From Bathymodiolus brooksi (Eukaryota > Mollusca > Bivalvia > Mytilida > Modiolidae): DNA of 64,000 bases. Under the pieces are notes generated by a model. That model did no database searches. It was not told the DNA's origin and was given only the letters and a program-made list of their open reading frames with translations. Positions 55,974 to 64,000 of this stretch are shown in pieces. Each line of letters begins with the position of its first letter. Position 1 is the first letter of the stretch. The stretch is taken from assembly GCA_963680875.1 (NCBI GenBank), contig OY804588.1, forward strand, positions 61,886,397 to 61,950,396, in the 5' to 3' direction. Both the position numbers and the translations under genes were made by a program.

Positions 55974-58100
55974 CTAGAGGCTCAGGTGAGCCTGTATCGC
56001 TCACCTGACATAAATAAGTCCTCTTAAGAATGTCTGCATGCTGAATACATCTAAGTTACTATTCAAATCCCATACTGCCATAGGGTTCTATGTTAAAACT
56101 ATGTCTGCTCATGGCAGCCATCTTGGATGGAGGTCGTGGTCACCGGACACAATTTTGAAAGTATACTACCCAAGGACCATCCATGCCATGTTTGCTTTAA
56201 ATTGGCTGACTGGTTTCAGAAGAGAAGACTTTTAAACAATTTTCCCATAGGGTCCTATGTTAAAACTATGTCTGCTGACGGCGGCCATTTTGAACCGAGA
56301 TCGGGATCACTGAACACAATTTTGGAAGTTGACCACCTAAGGACCATCGATGACATGTTTGCTATATTGGCTTACTAGTTTCAGAGGAGAAGATTTTAAA
56401 ACATTTTTTCCCATAGGGTCCTATGTTAAAACTACAGTATGTCTGCTGAAGGTGGCCATCTTGGATGGAGGTCAGGGTCACTGGACACAATTTTGAAAAT
56501 TGACCACTTAAGGACCATCCATGCCATGTTTGCTTTAAATTGGCTTACTGGTTTCAGAGAAAAAGATTTTTAAATATATTTCCCATAGGGTCCTATGTTA
56601 AAACTATGTTCGCTGATGGTTGCCATCTTGGATGGAGGTCGGGGTCACAGGACATAATTTTGAAAGTTGACCACCTAAGGACCATTCATCCCGTGTTTGC
56701 TTTAAACTGACTTACTGGTTTCAGAGGAGAAGACTTTTAAACATTTTTTCCATAGGGTCCAATGTTAAAATTAAGTCGAGTCATGGCGGCCATCTTGAAT
56801 TTCCGATCAGCAAACGATTCACAAGTTTAGTACAGGACCACCCAATGATCATTCCTGCAAAGCCACAATTCAATTGGCTTAGTGGTTTCTAACAAGAAGA
56901 TTTTAAAAATTTCGACCAATCAGAACACATTATAGGCCCTGGCAGCCATGTTGGATTTCCGATCAGCACCAAACACACAAATCTTGTATATGACCATCCA
57001 ATGAACATTTCTGCCAAGTTTGGTTCAAATCTGTTTTGTGGTTTCAGAAAAAAAGATGAAAATGTGAAATTCCCATAGGGTCCAATGTTAAACTAAGTCG
57101 AGTCATGGCGGCCATCTTGAATTTCCGATTGGCAAACGATTCACAAGTTTAGTACAGGACCACCAAATGATCATTCCTGCAAAGTCACAATTCAATTGGC
57201 TTAGTGGTTTCTAACAAGAAGATTTTTTAAATTTCGACCAATCAGAACACATTATGGGCCCTGGCAGCCATGTTGGATTTCCGATCAGCGCCAAAAACAA
57301 AAATCTTGTATATGACCATCCAATGAACATTTCTGCCAAGTTTGATTCAAATCTGTTTTGTGGTTTCAGAAAAAAAGATGAAAATGTGAAATTCCCATAG
57401 GGTCCAATGTTAAACTAAGTCGAGTCATGGTGGCCATCTTGAATTTCCGATCGGCAAACGATTCACAAGTTTAGTACAGGACCACCCAATGATCATTCCT
57501 GCAAAGTCACAATTCAATTGGCTTAGTGGTTTCTAACAAGAAGATTTTTTAAATTTCGACCAATCAGAACACATTATGGGCCCTGGCAGCCATGTTGGAT
57601 TTCCGATCAGCACCAAAAACAAAAATCTTGTATATGACCATCCAATGAACATTTCTGCCAAGTTTGGTTCAAATCTGTTTTGTGGTTTCAGAAAAAAAGA
57701 TGAAAATGTGAAATTCCCATAGGGTCCTATGTTAAACTAAGTAGAGTCATGGTGGCCATCTTGAATTTCCGATCGGCAAACGATTCACAATTTTAGTACA
57801 GGACCACCCAATGATCATTCCTGCAAAGTCACAATTCAATTGACTTAGTGGTTTCTGACAAGAAGATTTTTAAAATTTCAGCCAATGAGAACACATTATG
57901 GACCCTGGCAGCCATGTTGGATTTCAAATCAGCACCAAAAACACAAATCTGGTAGAGGACCATCCAGTGAACATTTCTGGCAAGTTTGGCTGATTTCTGT
58001 TCAGCGGTTTCAGAGAAGAAGATTTAAATGTGAAAAGCTAACGGACGGACGGACGCTTACCCATGACAAAAGCTCACATGGCCTATGGCCAGGTGAGCTA
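55974..58100. mobile_element. GGTCCTATG-repeat element, copy 2, with 322-bp tandem
   Basis: Same ends as copy 1. After four ~168-bp units come about four ~322-bp units (starts near 56750, 57072, 57393, 57716) with GAATTTCCGATC(A/G)GCAAAC and GGCCCTGGCAGCCATGTTGG. The empty site is visible at about 54050 in the sister unit. No protein is encoded; the short frames are repeat-derived. Confidence 0.85.
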
Positions 58101-58626
58101 AAAATATATATACATGTATATAGGTTTTTTATTGTTGGAGATACAACTATCAGAAGGGGGGGCTCGGATCCCATTAAGTGGCTTAACCCCAACACATTTT
58201 AGTACTTATCCTAAGTCAGAACCTGGATTTCTAATGCCATATGTCATGGTCTTTGTTGTGTTCAATTGTTTGAGATGAGAGCAAAAAATACTACATTGTC
58301 AGAACATAGAAAGAGGCAAAATCGATACCCATAACACATATACATGACTGTTCATTTTCCTGCCTTGGTAGAGACACTTCAATAAAAAGTGGCAGTGTTA
58401 AACTAGTTTTATGGACAAAAACTTCCCATCTTAGAGAAATGATGTGGTTATGAAAATGTTTTCCACATATGAGTAAAATGCCAACCTTCACATACATTTT
58501 TTTATATAACTGGGCAAACTGGGTAATTTTTCATTTTGTTGATATTGGCGGAATGGTTGACTATCACTGTTTAAACTTTTTTTCCATAATTATAAATTGT
58601 TTGAACAGCTTTAAGTATAGTAATTC
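58101..58626. other. Intronic duplicate of 54060-54340
   Basis: Matches the sister unit (TAGGTTTTTTATTGTTGGAG, GAGGCAAAATCGATACCCAT) then unique DNA. No gene. Confidence 0.6.
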
Positions 58627-59313
58627 CGTTGCACGACGTTTGAGCGCATTGGTCCTACATTTGAACGCAAAATAATCCACGATTGAGCGCATTTTACCGT
58701 AGCTATTTACCTGAGAGAAAAAAAATAAAATTATAAAACTTTTATGAAATTATTATAAAAATGATCTTTAAAAAAGATTTTGATAATGAAAAAAATTTAT
58801 TATAAAAATGATCTCTAAAAAATAATTAAAAAAAAAAAATAATTTGATAATGATAAAAATAATTTAAAGATTTAGTTTACATACGGTTTTTCACGGTATG
58901 ATGGTTGTGTTCACTGTTTAATTCCTTTCATTTGTGAATACTGTTTACTACTTGTATGTGCATGAAAAAAAATGGAGTTTTTCATATCGGAAACAAATAG
59001 AGAGAAGAAAAGTTTAATTTACGATGGCTACACTTTTAGAGTCGATAAAGTGCTACTTTTATAGACATTTTTAAACATTCTTAAATCTATTTCATAAAAC
59101 ATTTCAAATAAATCCTATGATGTTTTTATGATGTGTTTTTTAGTACTGTAATCTTTTATAATAATGTGTATATATTTTTATTTCTATTTTTCACATTTTT
59201 AGATATTAAATTCCCCAGGTAAACCACAGGTAAAATGTGCTCAAACGTAGGAAAGATTTGCGCTCAAACGTAACACACCTAAAATTGAAAATGCGCTCAA
59301 ACGTAGTGCGCCC
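58627..59313. mobile_element. MITE with repeated CGTTTGAGCGCA in both ends
   Basis: Flanked by an 8-bp duplication AGTAATTC (58619-58626 and 59314-59321). Each end carries three copies of a C(G/A)TTTGAGCGCA-like motif, pointing inward in opposite directions (left: ACGTTTGAGCGCATTGG, ACATTTGAACGCAAA, ACGATTGAGCGCATTTTACC; right: complements). The interior is AT-rich and non-coding. 8-bp duplications occur in hAT and P elements, but the ends are not typical hAT. Confidence 0.8.
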
Positions 59314-59429
59314 AGTAATTCATCTCATAACATTTTATTTTTCACCATAAAAGTCTGTACATCGTCATAAATTAAAAGTTTTGAGTACGTAACATTCCAT
59401 CTAGCCTGTGGCTGCTTGCAACATCATTT

Positions 59430-59637
59430 ACTTGTTTCTCATGAATAATACATTAGCAAATTGTTTCTCATGAATAATGCATTAGCAAATTGTTTCTAAT
59501 GAATAATGCATTAGCAAATTGTTTCTCATGAATAATACATTAGCAAATTGTTTCTCATGAATAATACATTAGCAAATTGTTTCTCATGAATAATGCATTA
59601 GCAAATTGTTTCTCATGAATATTGCATTAGCAAAATT
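59430..59637. repeat. 29-bp minisatellite, seven units
   Basis: Unit TTGTTTCTCATGAATAATGC ATTAGCAAA with a few base changes. Intronic in the R THAP gene; not seen in L. Confidence 0.92.
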
Positions 59638-59674
59638 TGCCAATCAATATATGAGTAAGTAAAAAGGGTCAGGA

Positions 59675-59925
59675 TTCGGTTTATGGCCACTTTCAACAAT
59701 ATTTCAGATACATTATGGCAGTCAGTTTTATTGGTGGAGGAATCCGGAGTACCTGGAGAAAATCATCGACCCTCCACAGGTACGTGACAAATTTTATCAC
59801 ATAAGGTTGTATCGAGTACACCTCGCCTGAGCGAGATGTAAACTCTTAACGTTAGTGGTGATAGGCATTGATTGCACAAGTTGTTATTAAATCCAACTAC
59901 CATACGATCACGACCACGACGGCCC
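59675..59925 (-). mobile_element. SINE family A, near full length
   Basis: GGCCACTTTCAACAATATTT, TATTGGTGGAGGAATCCGGA, head ending GATCACGACCACGACGGCCC. Counterpart of L 28505. Confidence 0.85.
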
Positions 59926-60126
59926 CTATGTAGGTTTCAGACTTTCATCTTGGGAAACACCAAAAGAAAACAATCAAATCTATGTTTGGTTTAAATTTGT
60001 TTGATGATTTCATTTTTTATTGTATGTATGTTTATTGTGTCATTGTTTTCATAATACATGTGTACACCTAATTTGCATAATCACCGAAATTGTAAATTTC
60101 ACAAGCAGAAAAAACTCTGAATTTAC

Positions 60127-60301
60127 CTTTTTCTTTACAATTTTGCAGAAACAGATGCAATTCACCATCAATATCTGGCTTATTCCTGATGAATTCTCTC
60201 CCTTTTTTACTTCCCATATGATGTATCAGACTAGATTTATCGCTGTTAGGTACAAGAACCCATGCTGCCACATCAACACCAAGATCTTCAAGTCTATTTA
60301 T
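60127..60301 (-). CDS. THAP gene R, exon 4
   Basis: Acceptor TTTTTTGTAG before ATAAATAGACTTGAAG; donor AAAGAAAAAG before GTAAATTCAG. 175 bases, same length and phase as L exon 4. Contains LEDLGVDVAAWVLVP and SLIHHMGSKKGREFI. Differences from L are mostly conservative (V/I, K/R, N/D, Q/H). Confidence 0.8.
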
Positions 60302-60392
60302 CTACAAAAAACAACATTTAACATGCTTTTTAATTGCTTGTTTTTTTTAACAAAGTGTTTCATCTTTCAACTACATGTATATCAAGCCCAAG

Positions 60393-60540
60393 GGTTAGGG
60401 GGTTATGATATTTAATGCCACTTTCAACAATATTACAATTATATCGTGGCAGTCAGTTTAATTGGTGGAGGAATCCACAGACCTGTCACAATTCACTGAC
60501 AAATTTATCACACAATGTATCAAATACACCTCGTCCAAGT
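60393..60540 (-). mobile_element. SINE family A, headless
   Basis: GGTTATGATATTTAATGCCA, AGTTTAATTGGTGGAGGAAT, ATACACCTCGTCCAAG. Confidence 0.75.
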
Positions 60541-60606
60541 CATAAAAGATCCCATCTTTCCTCATTCATGACGTACCACAGCATTTTTTGACAAAAGTAA
60601 CATGAC

Positions 60607-62645
60607 CAGGGCTCTACAATGCGACCAAAACACTTGCATTTGCGAGTTAGTTTTGTAAAATACGAGTAAAGATTCAGTATTATTAGCCAGACGCTGAGTT
60701 GATATTTAAGGAACATTTTCATTCGCTCACCAATATTTTTTTTCAATTTAAATTCCGACTTTGATTATCCCGTCTTTTAAACCGCGCAATTGGCTCAGAC
60801 ATAAAAGTTTAAATCACGTACTTTGAATGCTTGCAAGTGACCGCGATTAGCAAAAAACAAAACTTTCTCACACAATTTTTCGCTAAAATTAAACCGGTTG
60901 AATCAACTGATTATGAAACTGGCCTGCCTGATGCAACATCGATGGAAGTATAAGCCAAAATACTGATGAAGGTTCGGGTTCTAAAGCTGAAAAGCGTAAA
61001 TTCCAAGATGTCTGGAAGTCAGAGTTTTCGTGTCTCATTGACAATTCCAATAACGACGTTATGTATTGTTATGTTTGTAGAAAGGCTGGTAAAACCGAAT
61101 TTGTCACTGGAAAAAAAGTTTAAATGTGAAAGTCTTGTTTATCATAATAAAACTAAAAGTCTGAAACATGAAAATTGTTTCAATGTGGTATCAGAAAAAG
61201 TCCATTCCTCAAATAAGTATCTCTGTCTCATTCAGGACATTATGTACAAATAAATACATATCCTCCTCTGACAATAAGTCGGTCAGTCATTGGATAATGT
61301 TTGATTATTTTTTTCATGTTTGAAAAGTAAACATTTTTTTCTTTTTAATTATGTTCCTCATCTATTCTTGCTCACATGTGTAAAGTTCCATGGAAAAAAG
61401 ATCGATAATAATTACATACTGACACATATTTGATTACCCTCCATTTTCCAAATGGCGTCGTATGACGTCACATAAAGTCGATCAAAGTTCAATAAAGCAC
61501 ATGATTTTGTCATAGGCCAACCAAACTTAAAAAGTAAACCAGATTAAGAAAGTACAGTATTTTAGCTTTTTCAGTGTAATTGATTTGTCTGAAAAATTTC
61601 AAAAGATGTTTTTTTTAAATAGTTTGAAATTGAAGTATTAAAAATTAATTATTTGATGCAAATATTAAACTTGCTTACCCACATAAAAAGTATTTAATCC
61701 AGTGAATTTGGTGTTTTTGCTTTTGTCAATACAATCTATTAGACCGACATATTTTGGTAAAACAATTAATGACTGATTTCAATTTATTTTAATCACATTT
61801 ATTATCACAGAGTGGTAACAATACAGTTTTGTTGATGCAATTTGTAATAATGACAGGTTTTTTTTTACCCAGACAATCTCATTTTTCTGTCTGGTTTAAT
61901 CTAATTCTCTGTTCAATTTATGCTATAAATTTTGATTATTGCTGTTAAATTAATTCTTTTTCTATCTTCTCTGTGAATTTCATTTCATTACCCCAAGAAA
62001 TAAGGGGTATATCTGTTATTAAAGCAGCAGTGGAAATGCAAAATAATCTGTCATTTTGTGACTAATGGAGAGCACTTGCATGTATTTTCCCGGTAAAATC
62101 GGCCATTTTCTAGAAATGGTGGAATCTGAATGATCAATCATCATATTTTCAAAGTATTTTAAAATACAATTTGCTTGGCCTACATTCCAGAAACGGTCAT
62201 GAACTGTGATGTCGATTATGTCAACAAACCGGAAAAATACAAATGCTTGGGGAATACCATCGATGGAAACATATTTAACAAGCATAATGATCAGGAAAAA
62301 AAGACATTAGTAAAAAGGATCTTTTTTACTTGCATGGAATTTATTCAATTCAAACTTCTCTGTTTTAATCTCATCTTGTAATTTTGACGTTTAAAAGTAT
62401 TCCCTCTGTGTTTATGTACGCTATGAATATACAGAATGACGTCATTGGTCTCGTGCTGTGCGAGAATTGTAAATCAAAACAAATGACCGGCATTATTGCA
62501 TGACCGAGCAGATGTCACGGTAGGATATTGGAGATATATACTAGTAGTACGAATTATGGCAAGTAACATTCTTTTGTTGGTGCGTAAAACATGTTTCCTT
62601 ACTAGCCAGGGACTAGTAGGTGCTGGCATGAATTGTAGAGCCCTG
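60607..62645. mobile_element. hAT-like element relic, 2.0 kb
   Basis: Ends CAGGGCTCTACAAT and ATTGTAGAGCCCTG are perfect 14-bp inverted repeats of hAT type (CAGGG...). CATGAC lies directly outside both ends (60601-60606, 62646-62651), a 6-bp duplication, shorter than the usual hAT 8. It inserted into or beside a family C repeat. Inside is a decayed zinc-finger segment of the ZNF862/hAT type; the catalytic part is not recognisable. Confidence 0.75.
60965..61182 (+). pseudogene. hAT-type N-terminal zinc finger, frameshifted
   Basis: Reads AEKRKFQDVWKSEFSCLI then DVMYCYVCRKAGKTEFVTGK; after a frameshift in the A-run at 61111-61117 it continues FKCESLVYHNKTKSLKHENC. Together this is a TTF/BED-like finger (C-x2-C ... 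H ... H/C) with the RKFQxxW start found in ZNF862/KIAA1586-like proteins derived from hAT transposases. The 95-codon frame at 60966-61253 reads mostly out of frame. Lies inside the hAT relic, as expected for its transposase. Confidence 0.65.
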
Positions 62646-62890
62646 CATGACGGGTGCCACTAGAAGAGTAAGAACTGCTTACCCTTCAAATGCACCCGAT
62701 TTCAGCTCCGATATATTTTGTAGGGTTTCATGTTGCTCAATCTGTAGTTTTCTATGATTTGCTTTGTACATCAAAAATCATTGTTTGTCTTTTTATCTCA
62801 TCTGTCCTCCTTCGATTTAAGGTTTCTGATTACCATCTCAGTATATATGTATCTTCAAACTCCCCCCCCCCCCCCCCCCCCCCCCTACAT
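62646..62890 (-). repeat. Family C repeat, intron 3 of R
   Basis: GACGGGTGCCACTAGAAGAG, GTAGTTTTCTATGATTTGCT, GATTTAAGGTTTCTGATTAC. Ends in a C-run of about 25 at 62861-62885. Counterpart of L 30555. Confidence 0.75.
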
Positions 62891-62941
62891 TTTCCTACAG
62901 TAACAAACATAACATTATTAATTTAACAAATCCATACTTAC

Positions 62942-63687
62942 TGTATTCTGAAGAGCATCTTTTAGAAAATTTAAACAGTTATTTCTCCAACTAGTATTGT
63001 CTAATTGTGGTGCTAAACTTTGATTTCCTCCCATGTTATGACTAGAGTTACCTCCCATACTGTCTGAAATAATAGTCTTTTGTATGTTTTTTGCATGTCT
63101 GAAAACCATCGTAGGTGTACTTGATTGTTTCTCCTGATATACATGTGTTTTATTAAGTTGTGAAAATGAAGTCATTTCTTTTATTTTTCTGTTATGGTCA
63201 TTTGAGTTCACATTGCCATATATAATAGGAGAAAATGAACTGGTTTGAATATCATTATTTACAACAGAGTTTTGAGTGCTGTCTTGAGATTCGTTGTATA
63301 CATTTGTTAGAGAATAATCATCCACAGGTTCCTGTTTTATGCTATAAATAAGTCCAGAATAGTTCTCATGTGCAACACTTCCTAAATTTTGGTTTTCAAT
63401 GCAGATATTGTTGACATCAGATCCTGAGCTTTCTACTGTAGGCCTATAACTACTACAAAGGGACACGTATTGAAAGTCTGGATTTGAACATGAAGGAAGA
63501 ACTTCCGATTCCGGCTGTTCTAAAATTTCAGATTTGACAGGTACTATTATGCTGTTGGTGTTTTTTACATGACTCGTCACCATCATCATCAGAGGCGTAC
63601 TTTCAGATGATGTCACTTTTTCCATTTTCCTTTTACGCTTATGAATTCCTTTATTATTGGGTTGTACATTATTAGAATTCATCTCTT
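62942..63687 (-). CDS. THAP gene R, exon 3
   Basis: Acceptor TAATTATTTTCAG before AAGAGATGAATTC; donor CAGAATACA before GTAAGTATGG. Same phases as L exon 3 but 138 bases shorter: only one MGGNSSHN unit and no NLFSNQVKVPRLQ region. Keeps the Lys/Arg cluster, VKSE and IKQE motifs, and the end LNFLKDALQNT. Fully open. Exons 1 and 2 should lie past the window end. Confidence 0.8.
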
Positions 63688-63794
63688 CTGAAAATAATTA
63701 AGAATAAAAACTATTAAAATGTATTTATCAATAATCTTATTTATCCTGTGGTTGTTGAACTTAACAGCTACTTTGTAAATAATGATTTCATATC

Positions 63795-64000
63795 ACAAAG
63801 TGAGTCATTGCTGTTTAATGCCAAATGAGAAATTTTTCAGCTATGTCATCGCAAGAACAAGTTACATTTGATGAAATGATGATGATGTTCATTTTGTACT
63901 AGATCAACCAACATGCTTTGTTGGATTTTTATAGTGCTAACTCACTGAAATAACAGTCGGTGGGCAGACATGTCGCTCCACTTTGAAACATTATCCTGGT
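63795..64000 (-). mobile_element. SINE family B, cut by window end
   Basis: GTGAGTCATTGCTGTTTAAT, GAGAAATTTTTCAGCTATGT, CAGTCGGTGGGCAGACATGT. Counterpart of L 32594. Confidence 0.85.

Larger units (their letters stand above)
40775..64000. repeat. Segmental duplication, right copy (R), runs off window
   Basis: See the L entry for anchors. Extra sequence in R: MITE 41284-41682, Academ-like element 45249-48461, the region 50222-52046 (no clear L match), a second exon 5 unit with two repeat-element insertions (53446-58437), MITE 58627-59313 and hAT relic 60607-62645. R begins only a few bases after the end of the 2.3-kb transposon. Confidence 0.88.

Overview
The window looks like AT-rich genomic DNA of a mollusc, most likely a bivalve. 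It has introns with GT..AG borders, no operons, and repeat families I associate with mollusc genomes: tRNA-derived SINEs, the dispersed repeat with the ACGGGTGCCACTAG end, and the TGACCTTGACC and GGTCCTATG-type repeats. The species assignment is inference; no single-copy marker gene is present.

The main organising feature is a large tandem segmental duplication. A left copy (L, about 18.24-32.8 kb within the window, its unit running on to about 40.77 kb) is collinear with a right copy (R, about 40.78 kb to beyond the window end). The unit step is about 22.5 kb. Each copy carries, on the minus strand, a THAP zinc-finger gene. In L I can follow five exons: exon 1 (THAP domain, 36519-36711), exon 2 (34856-34939), exon 3 (31603-32486), exon 4 (29394-29568) and exon 5 (27552-27909). 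All join in compatible splice phases. R shows exon 3 (62942-63687), exon 4 (60127-60301) and two tandem copies of exon 5 (55572-55910 and 53531-53994); its 5' exons lie past the window. L exon 5 has a 26-base deletion and the second R exon 5 a 1-base deletion, both causing frameshifts. A second, decayed THAP first exon lies at 35189-35374.

The rest is dominated by mobile elements and tandem repeats. Because L and R are paralogous, one copy often gives the empty site of an insertion in the other. This fixes the ends of a Harbinger-like MITE (30821-31579), a 1.25-kb element full of TGACCT half-sites (25715-26969), a hAT-like MITE (21081-21364) and two copies of a GGTCCTATG-repeat element (54343-55450, 55974-58100). 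Further elements have clear terminal inverted repeats: an Academ-like transposon with a broken nuclease/CXC transposase (45249-48461), a hAT relic (60607-62645), a 3.6-kb element with seven copies of an internal GTCCGTAGAC motif (10957-14542), a 2.3-kb element with long TIRs (38469-40769) and a MITE with repeated CGTTTGAGCGCA (58627-59313).

Region by region: 0-10 kb holds minisatellites, SINEs and a LINE 3' end; 10.9-14.5 kb the motif-repeat transposon; 16-18 kb minisatellites grown inside a dispersed repeat; 18-33 kb duplication L; 33-37 kb the 5' exons of the L THAP gene; 37.5-38.3 kb a LINE fragment; 38.5-40.8 kb a transposon at the duplication junction; 40.8-64 kb duplication R, which includes a small plus-strand gene candidate (50.7-51.3 kb) and a two-finger C2H2 reading frame (51.67-51.90 kb).
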